Origin: a virus
Reading direction: 5' to 3' (one strand)
DNA: 21,515 nucleotides
IMG/VR virus record: IMGVR_UViG_3300009164_000412
Span: 1 to 21,515 of that record
How positions within the stretch are numbered: position 1 is the first letter of the stretch; each line of letters starts with the position of its first letter. Shown piece after piece: positions 1 through 8,276 of the stretch. Both the position numbers and the translations under genes were made by a program. Under the pieces are notes generated by a model. It saw only the letters and a program-made list of their open reading frames with translations. It made no database searches and was not told the DNA's origin.

Positions 1-1584
1 CCTTGGCACAACGCCACATTTTCTCATTGCGTAGTCATAAAAAACAACTCCAAATTTATATGTTGACCTTTGTGGGAATACCTTGAATGTATTATTAGAT
101 AACCCTGTTATAGTAGTAAATTTATTACTTACGAATCCTGCTGTAAAATAATTAAAATCAGTATATCGTACACTTCTAGCGCTACTAGGAAAAAATAAAT
201 CTCTTAATTTTGTTACAGCGATAGTAGATTGCGGGCAAATATAAACTAATGATGACGCAGCAAAAGAAGATGGTGGACTTGACGGAATCGATGGAACGCT
301 TCCATCTCCAGTAGTTGCATAGTAAGAGCCTAATAAATATAACCCAGTTATTCCATTTATATTAGCAATAACAAACCATCCAGCAAATCCCCACCTTTCC
401 GCAACATCAAATTTTCTCCAATCATTTCCCGTTCCAAATTGATAAGCATAAAGTTGATATTGTTGAGATACTTGGTTTAATGTTTGAACATTAGACATCG
501 AGGCGGTCAAAGATGTAATTCCTGGTGTTGTATATCCTTCGGTGTTATTTCCTAAAAAATATCTATTTTTTGCTACTTCATGTGTTTGGGAATATATTGG
601 AACGTTATCAAATGGTCTTAATACATCATCTTGAGCAATGTTTTCGCCTGTTCTATTGTTATAAAAATTATAAAACAATGGGGTATTACTATTTTGACCT
701 GATATTTCTGCCGCTTCTGATGGTATTGATTTATCCCATGTTTTTATTACTACAGCATCGCTTCCCCCCTGATTAGTTCCATCGCTTATCCTGCATATTA
801 ATCTTAATATTTTTACTGTGCTTGGTATTCTTTCAGTACCATCCATCGTAACACTTATATAATTGTAATTTTCTGATGCTGAATTTAATTTTGATGCGGG
901 ACTATATGCACCAACAACGGTTGTTTCGCTATCATAATATTGATATTGAAATGCAAATTCAAAAGAATTATATTGAATAAGATTATTTAAAAAGATAGAG
1001 TCGTAAGCCTTTAATATATTAGGGGAAAATATTGGCGGGGGCTTTATTATTGTTATTTCCGAAAAATTTAATGGAAATGTATACGGCTGAGCTGTTGTTG
1101 GGAACGATGGATTGTTTGTTTTTATTCCAGACTCTATATTTATTTTTCTTGGCTCGTTGGCTTTCCCATTTACCCAAGAAAGTATTCCGTTTGTTATTTT
1201 AGCACTATGTATTGGTTCACTTGTAAAGTTTAATCCACCTGTTACTTGACTTGATAACAATACGGTGTAAATAGTATCAAAATCCGTATAACAACATTCT
1301 ATTTTATGATTTGTTGAATCATATTTATTATAATAAAAGGTTACGAATCTTTTATTTTCTACATCGTCTGCTGTTCCTATTGCAGTGAATACTACTGATG
1401 GTTGCGGGGAAGATATAAGTTTTGTACTACCAATACTTTCCACTGTACCAATAACTCCACTATCAGTACTTCCCGTTCTCGCATTTTGCATATTTACCCA
1501 TGCATTTTGAGAAACTACAAAATCTGCCGAATCAGCATCTAACATACTATCAGATGATAGAAAATATTTTTTTTCGTTTTGCAT
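1..1584 (-). CDS. Large tail stabilization/muzzle-type structural protein (partial, C-terminus off the left edge)
   Basis: The frame is open from an ATG at 1582-1584 to the left edge, giving 528 visible residues with no stop; the C-terminal part lies outside the window. Recognisable blocks are EPRKINIE near residue 145, RPFDNVP followed by EVAKNRYFLGNNTEGY near 321-352, and FGVVFYDYAMRK near 511. From memory, these match a large protein of crAss-like and related Bacteroidota podophages usually annotated 'stabilization protein', thought to be part of the tail barrel/muzzle. The composition (many Ser, Thr, Asn, Tyr, little charge, beta-rich) fits a virion protein. It lies directly downstream of small structural genes on the same strand. 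Its exact place in the tail is inferred, since only family resemblance was used. Confidence 0.72.
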   Translation of the reverse strand, partial: MQNEKKYFLSSDSMLDADSADFVVSQNAWVNMQNARTGSTDSGVIGTVESIGSTKLISSPQPSVVFTAIGTADDVENKRFVTFYYNKYDSTNHKIECCYTDFDTIYTVLLSSQVTGGLNFTSEPIHSAKITNGILSWVNGKANEPRKINIESGIKTNNPSFPTTAQPYTFPLNFSEITIIKPPPIFSPNILKAYDSIFLNNLIQYNSFEFAFQYQYYDSETTVVGAYSPASKLNSASENYNYISVTMDGTERIPSTVKILRLICRISDGTNQGGSDAVVIKTWDKSIPSEAAEISGQNSNTPLFYNFYNNRTGENIAQDDVLRPFDNVPIYSQTHEVAKNRYFLGNNTEGYTTPGITSLTASMSNVQTLNQVSQQYQLYAYQFGTGNDWRKFDVAERWGFAGWFVIANINGITGLYLLGSYYATTGDGSVPSIPSSPPSSFAASSLVYICPQSTIAVTKLRDLFFPSSARSVRYTDFNYFTAGFVSNKFTTITGLSNNTFKVFPQRSTYKFGVVFYDYAMRKCGVVPR

Positions 1585-1593
1585 TATAATTAT

Positions 1594-1851
1594 TTAAGTA
1601 AGGTATGCTTCTTTAAATATTACTTTATCTTCTGTTGTTAAATAATAAGTAACTGAATCGTATGAAAGCAATGTTGCTCCCAATGGATTAAATGTAAGAT
1701 AATCTCCAACAGAATACAATTCAGATAAACTATTTACTGCAACAACAGTTGTAAATATATAATCATTATTTGTTAAAACAATACCATTCAAGCTATATGA
1801 TTCTATTAATAAAATCTGTCCTCTATTTAATACTAATGATGGTGCTGCCAT
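1594..1851 (-). CDS. Small GroES-fold-like structural or accessory protein
   Basis: An 85-residue protein lying 2 nt below the fibre gene and 9 nt above the large tail gene. It has no signal peptide or membrane segment. The second half reads VGDYLTFNP, then YDSVTYYLTTEDKVIFKE, which resembles the 'GD.V.F' plus 'Y.l..e.dIl' half of a GroES/co-chaperonin barrel. Two other proteins in the window show the same pattern (5875-6510 and 13083-13361). Its place between fibre and tail genes suggests a virion part or assembly helper, not a general chaperonin cap. The fold call is by eye. A generic small beta-barrel is the alternative. Confidence 0.6.
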   Translation of the reverse strand: MAAPSLVLNRGQILLIESYSLNGIVLTNNDYIFTTVVAVNSLSELYSVGDYLTFNPLGATLLSYDSVTYYLTTEDKVIFKEAYLT

Positions 1852-1853
1852 AT

Positions 1854-3137
1854 TTATCTTATTTCTCTAAATTTAATTGCTGCATAACAATTTTGAGTTC
1901 CACTTAATGATGTAGCCTTTAATGTTAACGTGCCCATTGCTCTAACAGCCCCAGATGCATTTAATGTTATTGGATACCTTGATATTATAGCTGTATTTAC
2001 CACTGTTTTGTTAGACCCAGATGCTGGTACCCACCCTGCATCTATAATAATAGTAGGACTTCCACTAAGAGTTCCAGCTACGTTATATTCTGAACTACTA
2101 TAGTTTGTATTTACATTATTATATGTAGTAGTCCCAGATATGGCTTGACCTAGGCATAACTCCCATTTAACTGCTTGGTTTCCAGAATTAAATACCTCTA
2201 CATCTATAAAGGCTACTCTTGTTCTATTTGCTATACTATTAAATGTTGTTCTTGGTCTAATACTTATTAAATGAGCTCCTCCCGTTCCTACATCTATATG
2301 GGATGCTCCCGTGTCTTGGGAAAATGTGTAACCATATACATTTATATCTTCTGTGCCACCTTCAGATATTACAGCAGAGCATATAAAATTCATTGATGTA
2401 CTAGCAGTTGCCGAACAAGTCATTCCACATCTAACTGGCAAATTTGCTGTTTGAATATAAGGGTATGTATTTATATTAGCGTGTTTAAATTCATGGGCGT
2501 AGATTATAGTTCCTCCAACATCAAATCCAACCCTAACCCTACCTACATAAAGAGCTTGTAAGTCTATTACAAGTATTTGCGTTTTTGCTATATCTAATGT
2601 TATGCCACTCGCTCCCGTTCCGTCTAATTTATCAACATTCCAAGAGGATTGAGCCACTGTTTCATTTCCTGCTGAACTGGCAGAATATACTACAAATTGT
2701 TTTGTAGTACCATTTAATTGAAATTCTATACCATTTACCCCATCGGAATATCCTGCAAACTTTAATACATTAGATGCGGCACTTAGCATATTAAATGTAA
2801 CAAATATTAGCTGAGACCTTCCTGGTTGATATGGAAGATACTCGTAGCTCTGCATATATGCTTTACTCCCAGTAGGAGTGGATTCAAATGTCATAGCTGC
2901 ACATCTATTAGTAGTATTGTATGATACAGCAGCTCCAGACCCACTTACTATTTGCTCATATATTATCGGAGCAAGGTCGTAAGTGAATTGAGAGTTGTGA
3001 AGAATAAGAGGATTTGAAACCCTTAGCCTGCTAAACGCATCTACGCTTGCAGAATCTCCAAAAGCAATATTATTCCCCATATAATTCATTTGGTCGTTTA
3101 TATATCTTCCATTACCATATTCTAATGATGAAATCAT
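1854..3137 (-). CDS. Tail fibre / receptor-binding-type structural protein
   Basis: A 427-residue protein, rich in Ser, Thr, Ala, Gly and Asn with few charges, typical of beta-structured phage fibres. Near residues 33-45 it carries DAFSRLRVSNP and then SQFTYD, a block I recognise from many phage minor structural or fibre proteins, where it forms the N-terminal attachment region. The remainder (jelly-roll-like, with repeated hydrophobic beta strands) has no motif I can name. It sits 2 nt downstream of a 95-residue small protein and upstream of the large tail gene, in the same transcription unit. It holds only one GGGAA/TTCCC site in about 1.3 kb, while neighbours carry about four per kb, which fits a module swapped in from elsewhere. 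Confidence 0.68.
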   Translation of the reverse strand: MISSLEYGNGRYINDQMNYMGNNIAFGDSASVDAFSRLRVSNPLILHNSQFTYDLAPIIYEQIVSGSGAAVSYNTTNRCAAMTFESTPTGSKAYMQSYEYLPYQPGRSQLIFVTFNMLSAASNVLKFAGYSDGVNGIEFQLNGTTKQFVVYSASSAGNETVAQSSWNVDKLDGTGASGITLDIAKTQILVIDLQALYVGRVRVGFDVGGTIIYAHEFKHANINTYPYIQTANLPVRCGMTCSATASTSMNFICSAVISEGGTEDINVYGYTFSQDTGASHIDVGTGGAHLISIRPRTTFNSIANRTRVAFIDVEVFNSGNQAVKWELCLGQAISGTTTYNNVNTNYSSSEYNVAGTLSGSPTIIIDAGWVPASGSNKTVVNTAIISRYPITLNASGAVRAMGTLTLKATSLSGTQNCYAAIKFREIR

Positions 3138-3139
3138 AA

Positions 3140-3427
3140 TTAATCTATTGAAAAATAATAATCTACTGAACCGCTTGCGACTATGTAAATATGATTATTT
3201 GGTTTTACTTTGATGGGAATATCTCGTATATAGGCTTGCCCAGGTGCTAATTGATATGATACAGCAGATATTGCAGTACCGCTAACTCCTTGTGTATCTG
3301 TTAAATAAACAGTTACAGAAACAGATGTAGCAGCCTTGTTTGATATAATATAAGACATTATAGTTGATGGTATATTGTATGCCACCAAGAATATAGAACC
3401 AGTAGTATTTCCCTTTAATACAGGCAT
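3140..3427 (-). CDS. Small beta-rich virion-associated protein
   Basis: A 95-residue protein without recognisable catalytic motif. Alternating hydrophobic and Ser/Thr/Val stretches (IFLVAYNIP, SVSVTVYLTD, YIYIV-like strands near the end) suggest an all-beta domain. Its ATG follows an A/T tract with no Shine-Dalgarno, 2 nt below the gp4-like connector gene, and its stop lies 2 nt before the fibre gene. Proteins of this size often accompany fibre genes in Bacteroidota phages as decoration or fibre-base proteins. That role is inferred from position only. Confidence 0.6.
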   Translation of the reverse strand: MPVLKGNTTGSIFLVAYNIPSTIMSYIISNKAATSVSVTVYLTDTQGVSGTAISAVSYQLAPGQAYIRDIPIKVKPNNHIYIVASGSVDYYFSID

Positions 3428-3429
3428 AA

Positions 3430-4182
3430 TTAATTTTTTATCGAAGCCATATAATTCTTACGAACCATATTTTTAATATCTACGGCAGTAATATCATTTA
3501 ATTTAGCTCTTAATAATCTTTTTTCACTAAGGTATGTGGCAGCTTCTGGGCTACTTTTTATGTTTGCATTTCTAGACGTTTTCCAATCTATGTACGATTG
3601 AATACAAGAGAATGATAACATATCTATTTGCGTAGCATTATTAACGCTTTGCCCGTCAGATATGTATAACAAAACTATACTTTCTGCTGAAAATGTTTCA
3701 GTTAGCTGTATTTGCCTTCTTTCTTTAACTACCTTATACCCGTTTGCTCTTTCTCCACCATTTGCTCCGTAAAACCTTCCAGTAGGCTCTCCGTAGTCAT
3801 TTACGTTCCAATACCATAACCAACTTGGATTTATTCCGTATACTGTTTCTTGTTGATTTTTTGTTCTGTCTTTATATGGAATAAAGTTACCAGAAGAGTC
3901 TGTTGTCCTTAATGGGTTTAAGTTATCGTTTTTTGGTACAGGTCTTAAAAAATTACCAGTAGATACGCTTACTGATATGTCATCAACAAAGTCTGGAGGT
4001 AAATCAACAGCATAATAACTATTGATGGGAAGATTTACCGCATTTATTATTTTAAGTGTATCTGTGCTTAACTGCCTTATGCAAGAAGATGCATGAAGCA
4101 GATACTCTGTATAATAATGAATAGGATAGCCTTTTTCTAAAAGGCTTCTCCTTACAATCATATCTAGGTTTGCGTATGTCAT
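3430..4182 (-). CDS. P22 gp4-like head-tail connector (tail tubular/ring) protein
   Basis: A 250-residue protein. Residues about 1-50 are helical (MTYANLDMIVRRSLLEKGYP, then YYTEYLLHASSCIRQLS), followed by a beta region (VDLPPDFVDDISVSV) and the block EPTGRFYGANGG near residue 136. After that come KERRQIQL and IVLLYISDG, and a C-terminal helical tail (CIQSYIDWKTSRN). This order, especially the helical start and the G(R)xYGxxGG block, matches the gp4-like connector of crAss-like and other Bacteroidota podophages, which forms a 12-fold ring under the portal and extends the DNA channel. Its ATG overlaps the upstream stop by 1 nt (TAATG), suggesting translational coupling. The family assignment rests on remembered motif similarity. 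Confidence 0.75.
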   Translation of the reverse strand: MTYANLDMIVRRSLLEKGYPIHYYTEYLLHASSCIRQLSTDTLKIINAVNLPINSYYAVDLPPDFVDDISVSVSTGNFLRPVPKNDNLNPLRTTDSSGNFIPYKDRTKNQQETVYGINPSWLWYWNVNDYGEPTGRFYGANGGERANGYKVVKERRQIQLTETFSAESIVLLYISDGQSVNNATQIDMLSFSCIQSYIDWKTSRNANIKSSPEAATYLSEKRLLRAKLNDITAVDIKNMVRKNYMASIKN

Positions 4183-4874
4183 TATGATTCTCCTTGTTGT
4201 CTAAGTGGTGTACCTTTGTCCTCTTTAGCTGTAGCAGAAACAACTTTATCTGCCGTAGGCTGTGTAATATATAATCTATAAACCTCTTGAATTATTTCCC
4301 ACTCCATTTCTGGAGGAACGGGAAGTATATCGTAATCTCCATAGTTAGAAATATCTAAAATAGCCAATTCTACATTTATATATGAAAATCCAACTCCAGA
4401 AATCATAACTCGATTTGTTTGAGTTAAGTCCTTTGTAAAATAAATATTTAAACCTCTTGTTTCATATCCAACCTGCCCCAACAAATCATTTATCATCAAC
4501 TGAGACCTTAATAAATTAGACTGTCCCATTTGTAGCGGAATAAATTCCTTTTCTGGTTCGTCTGGAATATATATAGACCACACTCCCATATTTCTTGGTA
4601 ATCCTAATGGTTTTACGGGAAGTGTTGCCTTACTTTTTCCCGTTCCATTTTGAGTAACAAGTACATTATCATATTTAGCTATCACCGTACTATTAGGTAT
4701 GACTTCCCCTAGTTTTAATCCTGTATTAAAATAATCAATTTTTAGCTTTTGATTTATAACCTGCCCTACAGATATCTTTAATTCATTTATACTTATAGAC
4801 GAAGCAACACCAGGGTCGCCACCTTCTATAAGAGAATATGCCTGTTCAGCAAGTTTATATATGGTCTGTGCCAT
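4182..4874 (-). CDS. Ring/connector structural protein (crAss-like type)
   Basis: A 230-residue protein starting with a helix (YKLAEQAYSLIEGGDP), then ISVGQVINQKLK. A beta region holds LPRNMGVWSIY, LLGQVGYE and SNYGDYDILPVPPEME, and the C-terminal tail is charged and disordered-looking. The 'LPRNMGVW' and 'DYD.LP.P.DME' blocks recur in structural proteins next to the gp4-like connector in Bacteroidota podophages. It is therefore most likely one of the stacked ring or tail-barrel components, assembled onto the portal. It is translationally coupled to the gp4-like gene by a 1-nt overlap. I cannot say which ring position it takes. Confidence 0.65.
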   Translation of the reverse strand: MAQTIYKLAEQAYSLIEGGDPGVASSISINELKISVGQVINQKLKIDYFNTGLKLGEVIPNSTVIAKYDNVLVTQNGTGKSKATLPVKPLGLPRNMGVWSIYIPDEPEKEFIPLQMGQSNLLRSQLMINDLLGQVGYETRGLNIYFTKDLTQTNRVMISGVGFSYINVELAILDISNYGDYDILPVPPEMEWEIIQEVYRLYITQPTADKVVSATAKEDKGTPLRQQGES

Positions 4875-4888
4875 TAATTATATTTTAA

Positions 4889-5143
4889 TTATGAACTAAA
4901 AACAGCAGATAGCATTGATATCCCTTGACTCATTGTGGTTATAGTAACCCCATTAACCTGAAGACTGCCAAGAGGTATCTCAAAATAATCTATACCTATT
5001 TCTATTATAAACATATTAGTAGACGAGCCATTTATAGCCATTGTATAAGAGCTAAATTTACCAATTGAGCCAAAATAAGATTTAGCCAAGTTGGTGTCTT
5101 GTTTTACGGCTACAATGTTTGAAACCTTTGTAATGTTTGTCAT
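4889..5143 (-). CDS. Small conserved-context structural-region protein, unknown function
   Basis: An 84-residue protein between two ring-type structural genes. It has no motif I recognise. It is moderately hydrophobic (FIIEIGIDYFEIPLGSL), probably beta-rich, with no clear membrane segment and no cysteine. The start is chosen at the ATG preceded by an A-rich tract with spaced T residues, the Bacteroidota-style translation start seen across the window. Its position suggests a minor virion or assembly protein. That is inference from context. Confidence 0.55.
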   Translation of the reverse strand: MTNITKVSNIVAVKQDTNLAKSYFGSIGKFSSYTMAINGSSTNMFIIEIGIDYFEIPLGSLQVNGVTITTMSQGISMLSAVFSS

Positions 5144-5160
5144 TTTTTATTTTTTATTTT

Positions 5161-5841
5161 TTAAACCATGTTTTGACCAGTATAATTTGATTGACTCTTA
5201 AGCTCTGCGTATTGCATTATGTCTTGTTCTCCAATATTTATCCCTATGCTTGACAATGCCTTTACAAGAACGGCATTTTGCCAATTTTCTGGGAACTCTA
5301 ACTCAACAGAGCCTATTGGGTTGTAAACTATAACTCTTCCGCTAATAATTGTATAATTAAAAACTGGTTTCTTTGGTCTTCTAAAATATGTTACAGTGCC
5401 AGTATATCCTTGTGCAGGATATATTCTATAATACCTTGGAGCAATAACTTCCCCTATAGGGAATGATGAATCTATTGGGTCTATTTGAGACATGAGCCTA
5501 AAAGAAATCTCATCCTCATTATACATTTTAACAGAAGTGTAATGTGTTCTTACGGGGTCTGTATATCTTATTTGAACATCTAATAAATTTATTAGGTCTG
5601 AATTAGACGGAACAACAATAACTCCAGATATAGTATTTGCAGGAGTAAAATTATATGTTGCTCTAAATGGAACTAATGCATCTTTTATTCTTTGAGATGT
5701 TGCATATTGTGCACTTAGGTCATCATACAAACTAAGTTGACCCCTATCGCATATTTGTTCTAGTTCGGGAATAGTATACCAAGCACCCGTGTGCTTGTTA
5801 ATCCAAAAGTTTAAAAAATTAAATGCTTCTTGTAGGGTCAT
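5161..5841 (-). CDS. Head-completion / ring structural protein
   Basis: A 226-residue protein. It begins with a helical segment (MTLQEAFNFLNFWINKHTG) and a second helix around 'ELEQICDRGQLSLYDDL'. The middle beta region contains the YFRRPKKPVFNYT block near residue 153. It ends with VELEFPENWQNAVLVKALSSIG and a helical tail with MQYAELKS. The pattern 'RxPxxPxxxYT ... Y(D/N)P..S.ELEFPE ... IL..iGI' is common in structural proteins of Bacteroidota and marine podophages, near the connector genes. It is the first gene after the GroES-like tandem protein and may have its own promoter at about 5858-5865. Exact virion position is not determinable here. Confidence 0.66.
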   Translation of the reverse strand: MTLQEAFNFLNFWINKHTGAWYTIPELEQICDRGQLSLYDDLSAQYATSQRIKDALVPFRATYNFTPANTISGVIVVPSNSDLINLLDVQIRYTDPVRTHYTSVKMYNEDEISFRLMSQIDPIDSSFPIGEVIAPRYYRIYPAQGYTGTVTYFRRPKKPVFNYTIISGRVIVYNPIGSVELEFPENWQNAVLVKALSSIGINIGEQDIMQYAELKSQSNYTGQNMV

Positions 5842-5857
5842 TTTAATATACTTTAAT

Positions 5858-5865
5858 CAAAAGTA
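5858..5865 (-). promoter_or_regulatory. Possible minus-strand -7 element upstream of structural genes
   Basis: On the minus strand this reads TACTTTTG, matching the Bacteroidota -7 consensus TAnnTTTG, in the 33-nt gap before the ATG at 5841. I see no convincing -33 TTTG at the right distance, and such strings arise by chance in AT-rich DNA, so this is weak. Confidence 0.3.
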
Positions 5866-5874
5866 ATATTTTTT

Positions 5875-6510
5875 TTAATCTGAAATAAATTTACCAAAGA
5901 TTTTATTTTGCGAAATTATGGAAAAAGGCTTATTATTAATTTGATATTTTTGTGCAGTCATTGAATTGAAGTATATAACATCCCCTTGGTCTACATCAAT
6001 TGGGGTTTCTGTTGTTTTGCTATTTTCAATATGCATCACCTCTGTTTGTGCTGCTTTTTTAAGTTTTTTTAATGTAGAGGGAAGAACTAGGGTGCTTTCT
6101 GTAAATGTTGAAGCCATTACATAGCCATTAATCATTATTATTTCTTCATCTCTTATAACAGCAAATATTTTAGTAATGTCTGCTAAGAAGTATTCTTCCC
6201 CCTTATGTATCATTTTATTTCTGTATACTGGTTCTGCATCTTCGGCAGGTATAACAAAATCATGTATTATGCTATAACTAAATATAGCGGTATCTCCGAC
6301 TTGTATATCTTTTGTAGAAAACCCTTCATATCCTATTTTATTGCTTATTGTCTTGGGAAGACTTACTACCTCTCCCATTATATTTACAAGGTCAACGCTA
6401 TCAACGGAAGCTCCGTTTTGAATAGACGATAATTGAAGTATTTTTGAGATGTTCCCAATATACTTTGTTTTAACCTTTACCATTACATTGTTTTCTGGTG
6501 ATTGTATCAT
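5875..6510 (-). CDS. Tandem GroES-like (co-chaperonin-fold) protein
   Basis: A 211-residue protein that appears to hold two GroES-like barrels. Domain 1 (about residues 8-125) has VMVKVKTKYIG, MGEVVSLPK, VGDTAIFSYS and then EEYFLADITKIFAVI, the order expected of GroES ('KV', 'G.V', 'GD.V.f', 'Y....dIlai'). Domain 2 (about 126-211) begins GYVMAS and continues through VDQGDVIYFN to FSIISQNKIFGKF. A normal GroES is about 95 residues, so the length fits a duplication. The stop-start overlap with the upstream 96-residue gene is ATGA. It may assist folding of virion proteins with host GroEL, or use the fold structurally. The fold is assigned by pattern, and no mobile loop typical of GroEL binding is obvious. 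Confidence 0.55.
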   Translation of the reverse strand: MIQSPENNVMVKVKTKYIGNISKILQLSSIQNGASVDSVDLVNIMGEVVSLPKTISNKIGYEGFSTKDIQVGDTAIFSYSIIHDFVIPAEDAEPVYRNKMIHKGEEYFLADITKIFAVIRDEEIIMINGYVMASTFTESTLVLPSTLKKLKKAAQTEVMHIENSKTTETPIDVDQGDVIYFNSMTAQKYQINNKPFSIISQNKIFGKFISD

Positions 6511-6797
6511 ATTTTATATTTTTCGTAATCTTCGTTATTTTTTATTTTTTTATCTAATAAATAAGTTGCCATGTCTGCATAGATATGCTGAACCTCTTGA
6601 AGAACAAACTTATCTGCTGGCATATATCTTCCCCTTAAAGTCCCAACAAAAGAAACGTATAAATTATATCCTGCTATAGGATATTGTGCTAAATCGTTCT
6701 CTATTTTATTTGTTATTTTACCTATAAAGTGAGGGAAGTCCTTCTGTAGAATATAATATTCTGCTCCTTCATGATATAAAATATATGGGTTATTCAT
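6507..6797 (-). CDS. Small protein of unknown function
   Basis: A 96-residue soluble protein with no recognised motif. The first half is mixed alpha/beta with many aromatic residues (YILYHEGAEYYILQ), then FVGTLRGRYMP. The C-terminal third is a charged helix (LQEVQHIYADMATYLLDKK). It overlaps the upstream glycosyltransferase by 8 nt and the downstream GroES-like gene by 4 nt (ATGA), so it is translated as part of the same operon. It marks the boundary between the sugar island and the virion module. No function is proposed. Confidence 0.6.
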   Translation of the reverse strand: MNNPYILYHEGAEYYILQKDFPHFIGKITNKIENDLAQYPIAGYNLYVSFVGTLRGRYMPADKFVLQEVQHIYADMATYLLDKKIKNNEDYEKYKI

Positions 6798-7356
6798 AAA
6801 TATGTCTTTGTTCTAAAATTTTATTATAGTCTACCATTGCTTTATTGTTCATGCTAAATCCAGGTCTTTGAAGAGCAGGCATAGGGTAGCATAAATAAAA
6901 ATCCCCTCTTCCTTGCTGTGCTGTATCTATATGTTTGTCGCTTGGTGTTTCCAAAAACTTATCATAATACTTTTCATGAACTATAATGCAGTGATGCCCA
7001 ACATAAGAATTAACTTTCGTAATAGGTGCTTTGTATTCTACTGTGTAGTCAATTAAATAACTACCTCCCAAGTATATATCATAATCTCTTGGCTTGTTTT
7101 GCATAAAATACCTCCATCCTGTTTCACTTGGAAACCATATATCATCTTCCATTATACATACTTCTTTTTCCCCTCGTTCCTTAGCTTTTTTAATTATTTC
7201 TTTTTGAGATATATTTATTGAGTTTACAACGTCATTTGTTAAAATTGGACTTATAATATCATATTTAATAATGCCTTGTTTTTCCATTTCTTGTACTATC
7301 AATGGGAAGTTGTCACTCCTTCTATCATCATAAAGTATTTGTGGTATTATATCCAT
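6790..7356 (-). CDS. GT25-like glycosyltransferase
   Basis: A 188-residue protein resembling LPS/collagen-type family 25 glycosyltransferases. After an N-terminal 'ILYDDRRSDN' segment, VCIMEDDIWFP at residues 67-76 supplies the acidic metal/nucleotide-sugar site (EDD). YLGGSYL near 96 and VGHHCIIVHEKYYDKFL near 120-136 match the family pattern of a conserved G-G turn and an 'A..Yiis...a..ll' helix. D and H in HIDTA follow. It would transfer a sugar from a nucleotide donor to a glycan or protein acceptor in the cytoplasm. It overlaps fcl by 10 nt, so the donor-making gene and this transferase are co-translated. Acceptor and sugar are unknown. Confidence 0.72.
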   Translation of the reverse strand: MDIIPQILYDDRRSDNFPLIVQEMEKQGIIKYDIISPILTNDVVNSINISQKEIIKKAKERGEKEVCIMEDDIWFPSETGWRYFMQNKPRDYDIYLGGSYLIDYTVEYKAPITKVNSYVGHHCIIVHEKYYDKFLETPSDKHIDTAQQGRGDFYLCYPMPALQRPGFSMNNKAMVDYNKILEQRHIYE

Positions 7357-8276
7357 TTTGATATATCTAATGAGTCTATTGTTTTTCGTATTCCTTCTTC
7401 AAGGGAAGTTGTAGCTCTCCATCCTAGGTTGTTTATTTTAGAAACATCTAACTTCTTTCTCTTCATTCCGTCAGCTTTAGATAAATCATGTTTTATTTTC
7501 CATTTATAGCCAACTATATCGCATATTATTTCAAGTAAAGTGTTTAATTCTATATCTTCGCCCACTCCGATATTTACATGACCAAAGTCACTATAATTAT
7601 TCATTAGGAATATACACGCATCTGCACAATCTTCAGAATATAAAAATTCTCTTCTAACTGTTCCCGTTCCCCATATTTTTATTTCTTCATTTTCTTTTTT
7701 AGCTGTTATTACTTTTCTTAATAGCGCAGGGAGGACATGAGAGTTGTTTAAATCATAATTATCATTTATTCCATACAAATTAGTAGGCATAGCTGATATA
7801 AAATCACATCCATATTGCTTTCTATAAGCATCGCACATTTTTAATGCAGCAATTTTAGCTACTGCATAATATTCATTTGTTGGCTCTAATTCCCCTTGCA
7901 ATAAATATTCTTCTTTTATTGGCTGTTGGGAAAATCTTGGATATATACATGAGCTACCAAGTGCTAATAGCTTTTTAACACCACTTTTATATGATGCATG
8001 TATAATATTGCTCTGAATCATCAGGTTGTCATAAATAAAATCAGCAGGATATTTAATGTTTGCATCTATTCCACCAACTTTTCCTGCACATACAAATACG
8101 TAGTCTGGGCTTATGTATTCTATATATTTATTTACGGATTCTTGATTTCTTAAATCTAAATTTTGAGATTCCTGCACAAATATATTATCATACCCTTTTT
8201 TGGATAGTTGTCTAATAAGTGCGCTTCCCATTAGCCCATTATGACCAGATACGTATATTTTTGAGTTTTTATTCAT
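7347..8276 (-). CDS. fcl: GDP-L-fucose synthase
   Basis: A 309-residue NADP-dependent short-chain dehydrogenase/reductase of full family length. GHNGLMG (11-17) is the Rossmann loop. SSCIYP (108-113) carries the catalytic Ser and the epimerase Cys110. YYAVAK (136-141) carries the Y-x3-K pair, and NNSHVLPALLRK places the catalytic His at 180. These equal the Ser107, Cys109, Tyr136, Lys140 and His179 set known in the E. coli enzyme, so activity is likely. It converts GDP-4-keto-6-deoxy-D-mannose to GDP-L-fucose by 3,5-epimerization and reduction. Its partner gmd lies at 13922-14884 on the same strand. It overlaps the methyltransferase gene by 8 nt and the GT25-like gene by 10 nt. A GDP-6-deoxyhexose variant product cannot be excluded. 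Confidence 0.93.
   Translation of the reverse strand: MNKNSKIYVSGHNGLMGSALIRQLSKKGYDNIFVQESQNLDLRNQESVNKYIEYISPDYVFVCAGKVGGIDANIKYPADFIYDNLMIQSNIIHASYKSGVKKLLALGSSCIYPRFSQQPIKEEYLLQGELEPTNEYYAVAKIAALKMCDAYRKQYGCDFISAMPTNLYGINDNYDLNNSHVLPALLRKVITAKKENEEIKIWGTGTVRREFLYSEDCADACIFLMNNYSDFGHVNIGVGEDIELNTLLEIICDIVGYKWKIKHDLSKADGMKRKKLDVSKINNLGWRATTSLEEGIRKTIDSLDISKWI

Noticed and set aside
525-776. Plus-strand frame of 83 hydrophobic residues
   Set aside because: Antisense to the large tail protein, whose frame is continuous through this region with conserved motifs. Hydrophobicity here comes from antisense AT-rich DNA.
1854-3137. Possible diversity-generating retroelement target in the fibre gene
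   Set aside because: No reverse transcriptase, template repeat or adenine-biased variable repeat is seen in the window.
4182-4184. Programmed frameshift at the overlap between the connector and ring genes
   Set aside because: The 1-nt TAATG overlap is ordinary translational coupling; no slippery heptamer is present and both proteins have their own recognisable starts.
4052-4243. 63-residue minus frame across the gp4-like and ring-protein border
   Set aside because: It runs in another frame inside two well-supported structural genes and has low-complexity basic sequence without motifs.
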